Assembly (NCBI RefSeq): GCF_039503195.1
Contig: NZ_JBCJKP010000001.1
Location: 8,494,001-8,558,000, forward strand
DNA length: 64,000 nt
Source: Streptomyces mirabilis
Lineage (GTDB): Bacteria; Actinomycetota; Actinomycetes; Streptomycetales; Streptomycetaceae
Direction: 5' to 3'
The position numbers and the translations under genes are program-made. Each line of letters starts with the position of its first letter. The first letter of the stretch is position 1. This document shows, one piece after another, positions 44,748 through 54,400 of this stretch. The notes below the pieces were generated by a model. It worked only from the letters and a program-made list of their open reading frames with translations, had not been told where the DNA came from and ran no database searches.

Positions 44748-45302
44748 ATCGAAACGCTGCGCGAAGACATCGCTCATGTGCTGGAGCCTCTGGGTCTTCG
44801 GCTGTCACCGACCAAGACCCGAATCGTGCACATGACCGACGGGTTCGACTTCTTGGGGTTCCGCATCCAGTGGCGCCGCAAGCAGGGAACCAACGACAAG
44901 TGGTACGTCTACACCTTCATCGCCGACCGGCCCCTCCGGTCGTTGAAGGCGAAGATCCGTGCCCTGACCCACAGGACGTCGCAACACCCTCCCAGGGACG
45001 TGCTGATCCGTCTCAATCAGATCATGCGCGGCTGGGCCAACTACTTCAAGCACGCAGTGGCGAAACACACCTTCAGCATGTTGGAACACTTCGTCTGGTG
45101 GCGGGTGGTCCGGTGGCTGAGGGCTCTGCATCGCTGGAGGTGGAAGGACGTCCGCCGGTGGCTCGCCAACCCCCACGGGGGCTGGCGCCGCCCGCACGCG
45201 GACGGGATCGAACTGTTCGACCTCCGGACGGTAACGGTCACCCGTTACCGCTATCGGGCGTCGAGGATCCCCAATCCCTGGACCGGTATCAACCACGCCT
45301 GA
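44700..45302 (+). pseudogene. Group II intron reverse transcriptase/maturase, 3-prime half
   Basis: The reading frame preserves the C-terminal part of an intron-encoded protein: VCVHGTRDDIETLREDIAHVLEPLGL follows the position of the YADD box, then LSPTKTRIVHMTDGFDFLGFRIQWR (end of the RT domain) and the maturase-X region (LNQIMRGWANYFKHAV, FVWWRVVRWLRALHRW). The N-terminal RT blocks are missing and the YADD site itself is scrambled by the palindrome. The frame stays open to 45302, so the loss of the 5-prime half seems recent. Confidence 0.8.
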
Positions 45303-45318
45303 CGGCAGAGACCGTGGA

Positions 45319-45414
45319 GAGCCCGTTGCGCTGAGAGGCGCACGGCGGGTTCGGCGAGAGGTCCGGAGAAACGGACCGGGAGCAATCCCGGCACCGCGCT
45401 CCGGGCCTACTCAG
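45319..45414 (+). ncRNA. Group II intron domains V and VI (remnant)
   Basis: Sixteen bases after the maturase stop, a 34-nt domain V hairpin is present: GAGCCCGTTGCGC, the TGAGA-type loop and GGCGCACGGCGGGTTC, with the terminal GAGCCCG/CGGGTTC stem. A second stem (AGGTCCGGAG ... ACGGACCGGGAG ... CCCGG) fits domain VI before CCTACTC, the probable intron 3-prime end. The catalytic 5-prime domains are absent in this window, so the intron cannot self-splice. Confidence 0.65.
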
Positions 45415-45478
45415 CGATCGGGCAGTGCTCTGGGCCCCCGTTCTCGCAGCCGCCGGTGGTGTTCGGCATCATGAGCGG

Positions 45479-46057
45479 ATGTCGAACACCGTAGCCCGCT
45501 CCGTTCTTCTCGATCACCTTCGCAAGACGCTGCCGGGTCGCGTCATCGACGAGGTCCCGGGAGTCGATGGGCCCATAGAGGAACGCGTGCCCGGATTTCG
45601 GGTGTTCAGAGTTCATCCCGCCCATCCCGGCGATTGGTGGCTGTATGTGACGTCAGGTTGCTGGGAGGCAGCTCAGCATGACGGTCACGGGGTGGAGTTC
45701 TTCCTCGCGGCGCCGCGCGACGAGTGGCTCAACCTGGAGAGCCTCACCATGAACGCGTACTACCACTGCGGGCCGGCCCACCAACGACTCGATGTCGGCC
45801 ACACCGTTCCGATCGGCAGACCATGGCTCGACGACTCGGAATGCGATCACTACTTGGTGAGCCTGCCCTATCCCTTCGGTCCGGAGTTCGAGATCTGCAA
45901 GTGGAACGGAGGAGCCCACGCCCAGATCCTGTGGCTGCTGCCGATCACCACAGCCGAGAAGGACTTCCGCCGGGAGAACGGCCTGGAGGAACTTGAGGCT
46001 CGATTCGAGGAGCACGCGATCGACCCGGCCGATCCGAAGCGAGCCTCCGTGGCCTGA
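45479..46057 (+). CDS. Suppressor-of-fused (SUFU) domain protein
   Basis: A 192-residue SUFU-family protein: the beta-rich core is visible in WWLYVTSGCWEAAQHDGHGVEFFLAAP, LTMNAYYHCGPAHQRLDVGHTVPIGRPWLDDSECDHYLVSLPYP and HAQILWLLPITTAEKDF. Bacterial SUFU proteins are often immunity proteins of polymorphic toxin systems. No toxin gene lies nearby; the flanks are the intron remnant and an ISL3 scar. The ATG at 45479 is chosen because family similarity begins there. The role is inferred. Confidence 0.8.
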   Translation: MSNTVARSVLLDHLRKTLPGRVIDEVPGVDGPIEERVPGFRVFRVHPAHPGDWWLYVTSGCWEAAQHDGHGVEFFLAAPRDEWLNLESLTMNAYYHCGPAHQRLDVGHTVPIGRPWLDDSECDHYLVSLPYPFGPEFEICKWNGGAHAQILWLLPITTAEKDFRRENGLEELEARFEEHAIDPADPKRASVA

Positions 46058-46099
46058 GCGGCCGTAGCCGGCGACGACACAGAGGGCGACGCGGCCTGC

Positions 46100-46213
46100 T
46101 CAGGTCATCAGAAGGATCCGTTTGCGGAGCAGATCAAGGTTGGCACGGCCATAACCCTTCCGCTTGATCAGCTTGATTCGCGTGACCTGTCCCTCGACCT
46201 GGCCAGAGCTCCA
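46100..46213 (-). pseudogene. ISL3-family transposase C-terminal fragment
   Basis: On the minus strand the last 37 codons read WSSGQVEGQVTRIKLIKRKG then YGRANLDLLRKRIL to a TGA. SGQVEG..TRIKLIKR..YGRA..DLLR is the signature C-terminus of ISL3 (IS204/IS1001/IS1165) transposases. Everything upstream is lost, so it is a scar. Confidence 0.85.
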
Positions 46214-46275
46214 GTGCGGCTTTTTTCCGGTCGGCGGCACCTCGCTCGGGTGACCCGGCACCGAGGCCGCGCCTT

Positions 46276-46840
46276 GTGCCCGACCCCACGGCCCCGTTCC
46301 GCTCTCCCCGTACGTCCTTCACCAGGCCTGGTCGGCTGGCGCCTGACGCCGAGGAGTGGCTCGACCCGTCCGAGGTCGCCGGTCTCTGTGACGCTGCCTG
46401 GCTCGAGATCGAACAGAACGCTCCGGCCGAGGCTGTCGGACGGCTGGCGGAGCTTGCGCCACGGGTGCGAGCCGAGTGGGGCGTACTCCGACCTGTCGTT
46501 GCGCGGGTCTGGCGGATCGCCGCGGAGGGGCTGCGACTGGCCGGGGAGTGCGGGGACGCGGCCAAGCTCTACGACGGGCTGGCCGGGGAACTCGAACCCG
46601 GCGACGGCGAAATCCTTGTGGTCGCACGGGCCGTGGCTCGGCTGCGTGCGGCGGAGTGTCGACTCGCCTTCGGGGAGATCGACGCGGCCTTGCGTGTGAT
46701 CGCGGACTGTCTTTCCCTTGCCGACGAACTGCCTGTGCAACTGGCGGAACGGATCACCGATGTGTGTTCCGAAGTGGCCGTCGACGTCGAGGAACGTTGC
46801 GCCGGCCCGGATGCCGGGAAGTCACATCCGGCAACTCCAG
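46276..46840 (+). pseudogene. Truncated helical-repeat protein, possibly a kinase tail
   Basis: About 185 codons of convincing coding sequence from the GTG at 46276: ACDAAWLEIEQNAP-style Ala/Leu/Glu-rich helices with TPR-like spacing (AEAVGRLAELAPRVR, AAKLYDGLAGELEPGD, RAAECRLAFGEIDAALRVIADCL). After about 46840 the frame runs into antisense of the methylase gene and loses coding character, so the natural 3-prime end is missing. Similar helices form the C-terminus of the Ser/Thr kinase at 50067, so it may be a cut-off kinase tail. The ISL3 scar just upstream suggests an IS-mediated deletion. Confidence 0.45.
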
Positions 46841-46896
46841 CGACTTGGTGTGTGGTTCGCCTCGAGGACGGAGGAGGGTCACACCTCTGCATGCCG

Positions 46897-48882
46897 TCAG
46901 ACGGTCAGTCCGCCCCCCGCAAGTCGATCGCTCACGTCGTTCACCAGCCCCTTGCCCAGTCCTTGAGCCTCGGTGAGCAGGGCTTCGAAGACGCTGAGCC
47001 GACGGAAGGTTTCGGCGTATCCCGCTTGCTCCTCCAGAGGCAGCTGAAGCACCTGAAGGCGGCGGATGTCGACCCTCGACGAGCTTGATGCGTGAGTGCC
47101 TGCCTGGCGGCCGTTGGCGGGCGCGCGCAGACAGCCGGCGAGGAAGTGGGCATCCAGCTTGTCCGGGTCCACCCGCAGGGCGTAGAGCTGGGGGCCCAGG
47201 GCCACCGGGGGGCCTTCGTGCACCCACGCCTTGAACGCCCTGACCACACCGGCGACCACGACATCGCCTCCCTCGACGATGGTGTGTGCCGAGTCGGCGG
47301 GGAGCAGCCCGCTGGGAGTGCCGTCCATCAGTAGGTCGGGAACGGTGAGGAGTGGGACGGCGGCTTCACGAGAAGGTGCCGCTGTCTCCGATGGTTGTTG
47401 TCCGGCGCGGAGCGTGAGGGCACCGGCCTTGACGAGGTCCCCGACAGTCGCCGTGGCCTGCGGCGTCTCGGCCTCGAAACCGAGTTTGGACAGATACTGC
47501 ACGTGTCCGGCCAGGTCAGCCAGGGAGGCCCCCAACTGCCCCCATGAAGCCGCCAGTTCGATACCGGAAGGTTCTGTGCTCGATGCGGTGTAGCGCCCGG
47601 GAGTGACGTCCACCTCGTCGTCCAGTAGGTCAAGCAGGGGGACGCGGACGGCGCTTTCCGGTAGATCGGCGTCCGGGTGGTCGAGGACTTCCAGGGCGGA
47701 GAGGACGAAAGCGCCGAGGGCAGCCCAGTCGGGTCCCGGCTCGCGCGAGCCGGGTCGTCCGAAGCCTGTGGCATCCACGAGCAGTGCGTCCTGGCTGGGA
47801 GCAGTGGAAACGGGGCTGTCCGGAGTGGCCCTCAGGACCCACAACTGGAGGGACACGCTGTGTGGTTGAGCGCTGCCGGGTGGCAGTGCCACGACCGCTC
47901 GGAGCACCCCGGTACGCAGGAGTGAGCCCCGGATCCGACGGCCCGCCTTACGTGACGCGACGGCGGGCGGAAGGACGATGACAGCCGCTCCGCCGGGTTT
48001 GAGGTGGGAAAGCAGGTGCTGCACCCAAGCCAGTTCCGGTTCGGTCCGTGGCGGCAGTCCGTGTGTCCAACGCTGGTCGGTGGCGAGTTCCTCGTAGCCC
48101 CAATCGCGTTCGTTGAAGGGTGGGTTGCAGAGCGCGATGTCGGCTCGCACCCCGGCGAACGGGTCGTCGCGCAGCGCGTCGGCCGTGGCGACCTCTGTAC
48201 GGACTTCCCGGTTCTCGGTGACGAATCCGAGTCGGGCGGAGGCCAGCGCCGCGAGTGCCGGATCCCTCTCGCACCCCAGCACCACCAGGCTCGAACCGTC
48301 GTATTCCTGCGCGGCCGCGGCGGACAGATGCCCCGTGCCGCAGGCAGGGTCGAAGGCGGTGAGCCCTCCTTCACCCTTGCCCAGGCGTACGGTGAGGGCG
48401 ATCCGGGTCATCAGAGAGGCGAGCTGCGAAGGAGTGGTGCTGAGTTGTCGCACATGCGTTTCGAGCCACCGCTGTAGCAGGAACTCAAAGGTCTCGCGCG
48501 GCCCCTCGCTTCGCCCCAGTCTCGCCGCCTCGCCCACCAACTCCTTTGCCGCGATGGAGAGTTCGGATTGCGAGACCCGAGCGCGAGGAACGCGCATCAG
48601 ACGGGCCGACTCGGCGATGGCCAAGCCCGACTCGTCCCTGCTGCCGAGCGCCTCGAACCGCGGCCAGAGGAACTCGCGGCCACCGATGTCCTTGAGCTTG
48701 CCGTTGTCCTGCAGCCACTGCTCCACCTCCGCCAGCGAGAACTGCGGACTGACGTCAGTGCCGCCGATGCGGGTGGGAAACGAGTCATGGCGGCGGCGCC
48801 AGTTGCTCACTGCCGCGCGTCCCACGCCGGCGATCCGGGCGATCTCGGCCAGGCTGACGGGTACGGCTTTGGGTGTACTCAT
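46897..48882 (-). CDS. HTH - N6-adenine DNA methylase - specificity-domain fusion
   Basis: A 661-residue gamma-class DNA methyltransferase. Residues about 10-65 form a MerR/excisionase-like HTH (SLAEIARIAGVGRAAVSNWRRRHDSFP). Residues about 150-420 are the type I HsdM-like core with motif I DPACGTGHLS and motif IV NPPFNE. Residues about 470-661 look like one target-recognition half of HsdS (GDLVKAGALTLRAGQ, VVAGVVRAFKAWVHEG, LDAHFLAGCLRAPANG, VDIRRLQVLQLPLEEQ). So modification and specificity share one chain. CGGAGA precedes the ATG. It diverges from the kinase-helicase-methylase operon with a 143-bp spacer. Confidence 0.85.
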   Translation of the reverse strand: MSTPKAVPVSLAEIARIAGVGRAAVSNWRRRHDSFPTRIGGTDVSPQFSLAEVEQWLQDNGKLKDIGGREFLWPRFEALGSRDESGLAIAESARLMRVPRARVSQSELSIAAKELVGEAARLGRSEGPRETFEFLLQRWLETHVRQLSTTPSQLASLMTRIALTVRLGKGEGGLTAFDPACGTGHLSAAAAQEYDGSSLVVLGCERDPALAALASARLGFVTENREVRTEVATADALRDDPFAGVRADIALCNPPFNERDWGYEELATDQRWTHGLPPRTEPELAWVQHLLSHLKPGGAAVIVLPPAVASRKAGRRIRGSLLRTGVLRAVVALPPGSAQPHSVSLQLWVLRATPDSPVSTAPSQDALLVDATGFGRPGSREPGPDWAALGAFVLSALEVLDHPDADLPESAVRVPLLDLLDDEVDVTPGRYTASSTEPSGIELAASWGQLGASLADLAGHVQYLSKLGFEAETPQATATVGDLVKAGALTLRAGQQPSETAAPSREAAVPLLTVPDLLMDGTPSGLLPADSAHTIVEGGDVVVAGVVRAFKAWVHEGPPVALGPQLYALRVDPDKLDAHFLAGCLRAPANGRQAGTHASSSSRVDIRRLQVLQLPLEEQAGYAETFRRLSVFEALLTEAQGLGKGLVNDVSDRLAGGGLTV

Positions 48883-48965
48883 CGAACAGTCTCCGAGGTG
48901 CTGGGCCGGCTGGGCTGGTCGGTGTCCCAGCGGCTGTGTTGCGGGGAAGGCTACTACGCTCATTG

Positions 48966-48982
48966 ACTTTGTTCACAGTGTA
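48966..48982 (+). promoter_or_regulatory. Shared upstream motif, copy 1 (before kinase 1)
   Basis: ACTTTGTTCACAGT (48966-48979) lies 46 bp before the kinase 1 ATG, after TTGACT. The decamer TGTTCACAGT recurs 95 bp before the helicase start (51370-51379), also near TTGAC and an ACTTTGT. Probably a common operator or promoter element of this locus. Confidence 0.5.
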
Positions 48983-49025
48983 GAACTACGGGGTCGCTGT
49001 GTGGGAAGTGTGGAGGACGGGAGAA

Positions 49026-49967
49026 ATGCAGAAATTCACGTCTGGAACAGTGCTGCGTGACCGCTACCAGCTGAAGTCGGTTCTCGGCCGGGGTGTGATG
49101 GGACAGGTGTGGCAAGGGTGCGACCTGTATCTAGAGCGGCCCGTGGCGGTGAAGACGATCGCCGCGGAGCTGCTGGCCGTCGCGCAGAGCCGCAAGGAGG
49201 CGCTGGCTCGTTTCAAGAGGGAGGCGCAGGCCGCGGCGCGCCTCGACCACCCCAATGTCACCACGGTCTTCGACGCGTCGATCACGGACGACACCTGCTG
49301 TCTGGTGATGGAACTGATCGAGGGAACCACCCTGGAGTACCTCTTCGACCAGCAGGAGGGCGAACGATTCGACGTGCCCTCGGCCGCCGCCGTGGCCGCC
49401 CAGCTGTGCGCCGGACTGTCCGCGGCCCACGCCGCCGACCTCGTCCATCGTGACCTCAAGACGCAGAACGTCATGATCCGGCGGGACGGCGTCGTCAAGA
49501 TCCTGGACTTCGGACTGGTGAAACTGCTCACCGACGCCGACCCGCGCCTGACCATGACCGGCGAAGGCATCGGCAACATCTTCTGCGCGTCCCCCGAACT
49601 GCTCTCCGGCCAGGGTCGGCTCGACGGCCGCAGCGATCTCTACGCGGTCGGCTGCCTGCTGCACCACATGCTCACCGGTAGAACACTCTTCGCCACCGAT
49701 CAGCCGGCGCTCCTTGCCTCCCGCCACCTCAGCTCGCCCCCTCCCGTCATCGCCGATGCGGGGGTGGAGGTCCCCGGCGCCTTGCAGGATCTGGTCACGG
49801 CCCTGCTCGCCAAGCGTCCGGACGACCGCCCCTCCTCCGCCACCGAGGTCTACGCGGCTCTCGCCCCCTACCTGCCGGAATCGGACCCCGGGCTGGCCAC
49901 CCGCCGCGGTCTGCCCGAGGATCCCCGCCGCCCTTTCCTCGTACCGCAAGGGCCGAGGCTCGTGTGA
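49026..49967 (+). CDS. Serine/threonine protein kinase (kinase 1 of the defence-like locus)
   Basis: A 313-residue Hanks-type kinase: glycine loop LGRGVMGQVW (residues about 20-29), VAVKT Lys, HRDLKTQNVM catalytic loop, DFGLVKL and an APE-like CASPELL. There is no membrane segment and no PASTA domain; only about 40 residues follow the kinase fold. The ATG at 49026 with GGGAGAA is preferred over a GTG at 48999. It is the first plus-strand gene of a run that ends with the large methylase, so it may regulate these enzymes, as PglW is thought to do in Pgl. Confidence 0.9.
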   Translation: MQKFTSGTVLRDRYQLKSVLGRGVMGQVWQGCDLYLERPVAVKTIAAELLAVAQSRKEALARFKREAQAAARLDHPNVTTVFDASITDDTCCLVMELIEGTTLEYLFDQQEGERFDVPSAAAVAAQLCAGLSAAHAADLVHRDLKTQNVMIRRDGVVKILDFGLVKLLTDADPRLTMTGEGIGNIFCASPELLSGQGRLDGRSDLYAVGCLLHHMLTGRTLFATDQPALLASRHLSSPPPVIADAGVEVPGALQDLVTALLAKRPDDRPSSATEVYAALAPYLPESDPGLATRRGLPEDPRRPFLVPQGPRLV

Positions 49968-50066
49968 ACAGTGAGAGGATGATCCGATTGACCGGGTGCG
50001 CCGCGTCGCCCCCGGCCGCAGGGGGTGTGGCAGGCGCCGTGGGCGCCGGGACTGGGGACGGGCGCA

Positions 50067-51332
50067 ATGCGGCGAAGCCTTGGACGGTACGAGCTTACGC
50101 ACGAACTCGGCCGGGGTGGCATGGGGGTCGTCTGGGCGGCGTACGACCGTGACCACGGCCGGGAAGTGGCCATAAAACTCCTCGCGCCCCGCAGTCGTGG
50201 CGCCGAGCTCACCACACTCGAGCGCCGGTTCCTGCGCGAAGCGCGCCTCACCAGCCGTCTGGATCACCCGGGCATCCCGGCCGTCCATGATCACGGCAGC
50301 CATGAGGGTGAGCTCTATCTCGTCATGGACCTGGTCCCGGGCCGTGCCCTCGACGCCGTACTCGAGAGCGACGGCCCACTGCCCGTCGAGCACGCCGCAG
50401 ACGTCGCACGGCGTGCCGCCGACGTGCTTGCCTACGCCCACGGTCAGAGCGTCGTGCATCGCGATCTCAAGCCGTCGAACCTGATGATCACCCCGGACGG
50501 TGAGATCAAGGTCCTCGACTTCGGTGTCGCGGCCGCCCTGGAACCCCAGCCCGGTGAAACCCGCTTCACGGCGGCCAACGCCACCCCAGGCACAGTCGTC
50601 TACATGGCACCCGAGCAGGCCGTGGGCAAGACCGTGCCCGCCAGTGACCTCTACTCGCTCGGTTGTGTCCTCTACGAACTGCTCACCGGGGCCCCGCCTT
50701 TCACCGACGGCAGCCCTTTCATGCTGTACCACCGGCACGCGAACGAGCCCGTACCTCCGCTCGCCGATCGTCGCTCCGGTGTTCCGACCGGGTTGCGGAC
50801 GCTGGTGGCGGCCCTGTTGGAGAAGAAGCCCGAGGACCGGCCAGCCTCCGCGGCCGAGGTGGCCGCTCTGCTCGCCGCCTGGGCCCCGGTGCGGACCGGT
50901 GCGGCCTCGGTGACGGTGGTCGCGCACCCGCGGCTCGCGGAAATCGCCGCCCTGCGCCAGTCCGGGCGCCCCGCCCGCGCCTTGGAGGAGTACGAGGAAC
51001 TCATGGCCGCCCCCGGCCTCGGGCACGCCGACTTCCTTGCCGCCCGCGCCGGATCTGCCCTGTGCGCGGGCGCGCTCGGCCGCACCCGCGAGGCCCTGGA
51101 CGAACTGAAGTCGGTCCTCGCCGAGCAGCGCAGCCTCCTCGGGCCGGGAGACCCCGCGGTGCTGGACACGAGGTACGAGATCGCTGTGTTGTTGGTTCGT
51201 ACGGGAGAGCGTCATGCGGCCGTGGAACTGCTGCGGCGACTCGTCGGGGACGAGGAGAGGGTCCTGCCCGAGGGGGACGTCGGGCAGGGACGCAGCCGGG
51301 CCCTGCTGGGCCGACTGCGGCGTATGACCTGA
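50067..51332 (+). CDS. Serine/threonine protein kinase with C-terminal helical repeats (kinase 2)
   Basis: A 421-residue kinase: LGRGGMGVVWAAYD, VAIKLL, VHRDLKPSNLM, DFGVAAAL and MAPEQAVGK; the kinase core ends near residue 280. Residues about 290-421 are TPR-like helices (LRQSGRPARALEEYEELM, LGRTREALDELKSVLAEQ, LVRTGERHAAVELLRRLV), suited to protein binding. No membrane helix. It lies 99 bp after kinase 1. The ATG at 50067 starts at the kinase domain; an upstream GTG would add a weak leader. Confidence 0.9.
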   Translation: MRRSLGRYELTHELGRGGMGVVWAAYDRDHGREVAIKLLAPRSRGAELTTLERRFLREARLTSRLDHPGIPAVHDHGSHEGELYLVMDLVPGRALDAVLESDGPLPVEHAADVARRAADVLAYAHGQSVVHRDLKPSNLMITPDGEIKVLDFGVAAALEPQPGETRFTAANATPGTVVYMAPEQAVGKTVPASDLYSLGCVLYELLTGAPPFTDGSPFMLYHRHANEPVPPLADRRSGVPTGLRTLVAALLEKKPEDRPASAAEVAALLAAWAPVRTGAASVTVVAHPRLAEIAALRQSGRPARALEEYEELMAAPGLGHADFLAARAGSALCAGALGRTREALDELKSVLAEQRSLLGPGDPAVLDTRYEIAVLLVRTGERHAAVELLRRLVGDEERVLPEGDVGQGRSRALLGRLRRMT

Positions 51333-51369
51333 GGCTGAAGCGAACTGCCATCCTGAACTTTGTAATCTC

Positions 51370-51386
51370 TGTTCACAGTTGACGGA
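51370..51386 (+). promoter_or_regulatory. Shared upstream motif, copy 2 (before the helicase)
   Basis: TGTTCACAGT (51370-51379) directly precedes TTGACG, 95 bp before the helicase ATG and 37 bp after the kinase 2 stop. It matches the motif before kinase 1, and an ACTTTGT lies just upstream at 51357-51363. It implies the helicase-methylase pair has its own, co-controlled promoter. Confidence 0.5.
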
Positions 51387-51474
51387 TCGTGTTACGCTCC
51401 GCTCGCGCCGTTCCGATGGGGAGACAGGCCTCTGTCTACGGACGGCGCAGGAGACACCGAGGGGAACGGCGCCC

Positions 51475-54400
51475 ATGACGTCAGCAGTTCAGCGCGCGAC
51501 GGAGCGGACGGGAGCGGAACAGCTCCCCGAGGAAGGCAATCTCGTCGAGGTGCGCGGCCAGTCGTGGGTGGTCGCCCGCGTGGAACCGTCCCCGGCTGCC
51601 GACGGCGAAGAGGACCGCCGGAGCGCCACCCTGGTCCATCTCCAGTCCGTTGCCGACGGCCGCTTCGGCGACACCCTCTCCGTCATCTGGGAGGTGGAGC
51701 CCGGCCGCCGAGTGCTGCCCGCGGGCTCCCTGCCCGACGCCTCCACCGGCGCCTACGACTCCCCGAACCGACTCGCCGCGTTCCTCGACGCCGTGCGCTG
51801 GTCCGCCGTCGCCTCAGCCGACGCCAAAACCCTCCAGGCGCCCTTCCGTTCCGGCGTCGCCGTCGAGCCGTACCAGCTGGAGCCGGTGTCGCGTGCGGTC
51901 GGCGCACCCCGCGTCAACCTCCTCCTCGCCGACGACGTCGGCCTCGGAAAGACCATCGAGGCCGGTCTCGTCGTACAGGAACTCCTGCTGCGCGGCCGGG
52001 CACGCCGCACCATGGTGGTCTGCCCGGCGGGCCTCACCCTCAAGTGGCGCGACGAGATGGCAGAGAAGTTCGGCCTGGAGTTCACCATCGTCGACTCCGA
52101 GCACTGCGCCCGCCTGCGCCGCACCCACGGCACGGCCGCGAACCCGTTCCGTGTCCACCCCCTCACCATCGTCTCCCTGCCCTGGCTGCGCGGCCAGAAA
52201 GCCCAACGCCTTCTCGACGAGGTCATCGGCGCCCCCGAGGAGAGCCCCGACGGCGAGCACAAGCGCTTCTTCGACCTGCTCGTCCTCGACGAGGCGCACC
52301 ACGTGGCACCCGCCGCGCCCAAGCAGGTGTACGCGGTCGACTCCCAGCAGACCAAGCTGATCCGGCGTCTCGTCCCGCACTTCGAGCACCGTCTCTTCCT
52401 CTCCGCCACCCCGCACAACGGCTACCCCGAGTCGTACACGGCGCTCCTGGAACTCATCGACGACCAGCGCTTCGCGCGCGGCGTGGACCCCGACAAGGAA
52501 GCGCTCAGGGACACCGTCGTACGTCGTCTGAAGTCCTCCGTCACGAACCCCGACGGGACGCCCCGCTTCCGTACCCGCAAGACCCTGGAACTCCCGGTCA
52601 ACTACACGCCGCAGGAGCGTGAGATCCACCAACTGCTCGGATCGTTCGCCGAGCTGCGCCGCAAGAAGCTGTCCCCGAAGGCTCGCGGTGGGCGCCGCGC
52701 CGCAGACCTGGTGACGCTGCTATTGAAGAAGCGCTTGTTCTCCTCTCCGGCGGCCTTCCTCCACACCGTCCAGGTCTATCTCTCCCACCTGGAGGACACC
52801 GGCCCCGCGCGTGGTCGCGCGGCCGCCGCCGAAGTCCCCGAGTGGCTGGAGGAGTTCGCCGATCTCGTCGCCGACCTCGACGACACCGGCCTCGTCGACG
52901 CCGAAGACGACGCCCTCACCCGCTCCACCTCCCTCACTCCCGCCGAGGACGGCCGGGAACTGGACCTGCTCCAGGAGATGGAGCGCTGGGCCTTCACCCA
53001 CGAGGCCGCGCCCGACTCCAAGGCCGAGACCCTGATCCGCGAACTCAAGGCGATCTGTCGGCCGTCCGACGGCACGTTCTGGACCAACGAGCGGGTCGTC
53101 GTCTTCACCGAGTACCGCGATACTCAGGAATGGCTCCACGACCTTCTCCAGCAGGAGGAACTCACCGACGGCGGCCGCGTCGAACGCCTCCACGGCGGCC
53201 TGTCCGCCGAGGAACGCGAACGCATCCGCCTCGGCTTCCAGGCCGACCCGTCCCTCCACGAGGGCAAGGTCCGCATCCTGCTCGCCACCGACGCCGCCGG
53301 CGAAGGCATCGACCTCCAGAACCACTGCCACCGCCTGATCAACTACGACATACCCTTCAACCCCAACAAGCTCGAGCAGCGAATAGGCCGCATCGACCGT
53401 TGGGGTCAGAAGAGGGACCCGGAGATCTACCACTTCATAGGCTCCGGATGGGAGCAGGCCCAGGCGGGCTCGTACGAGGCCGACCTGGAATTCCTCTCCC
53501 GCGTCGCCAAGAAGGTTGCGCGCATGGAGCACGACCTCGGCTCCGTCAACGCCGTCCTCGCCGACGCCGTACAGCGCCGCATGACCGGCGACATCGCGCC
53601 GGTCGACATCGAGAACGCCAAACCCAAGCCGATCAAGGGCCGCCGCACCGGTGGCGACGTCGCGCCCGAGCAGAACGTCACCGCCCAGACCAAGAGGCTC
53701 GCCGACCAGTACGAGGGCACCGTGTCGTCCCTCGGCCTGACCCCGGCCAACGTCAAGCGCGTCGTCGACACCGCCCTCGCCCTCGACAACCAGCCGGCGC
53801 TGCTGCCCTCCCCGTTCCGCGCCAAGCAGTTCGAGCCCGGCGACCTCTTCGACGTGCAGCCCCTCTCCGGAAGCTGGGAGCGCGCCACCCGCGGCCTCGC
53901 CCACAAACTCCGCGAGGGCGAACAGCGCCCCCTCACCTTCTCCCCGGCGGTCGCCGCACAGGCCCAGGACGACGTGGTCCTCGCCCACCTCAAGCACCCG
54001 CTGGTCGCCCTTTCCACGCGCCTGCTCACCGCAGCCGTGTGGAACGCCGACGTGGTTGACCTGAACCGCGTCACCGCGGTCGTCTCCGACGACCCCGGTG
54101 TCACCACCACCCTGGTCTCCGCCTACGCGCGCTACGTCCTCGTCGGCACCGACGGCACCCGCCTGCACGAGGAAGTCCTGTACGCGGGTGGCTGGTTCGG
54201 CGACACCGGCCGCTTCCGCCGCTGGGAGTCGGTGAACGAACAGGGCCGGGTTCTCTCCCATGCGCTCACCGAGGGCGCTGAGGCCGCCCCGCACCTGCGC
54301 AAGCAACTCACCGAGGCTTGGCCCAGGCTCCGCGACCCCCTCTACAACTCGCTGGAGGCCCGCGCCGCCGAACTCGGCCGCCAGCTCGGGAGCAGGCTCG

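Noticed and set aside
46897..48882. An ordinary type I restriction-modification system
   Set aside because: No HsdR is present, and M and S features share one chain.
49964..50152. A small gene between the two kinases
   Set aside because: A 62-codon frame overlaps the start of kinase 2 in another phase, with no recognisable features.
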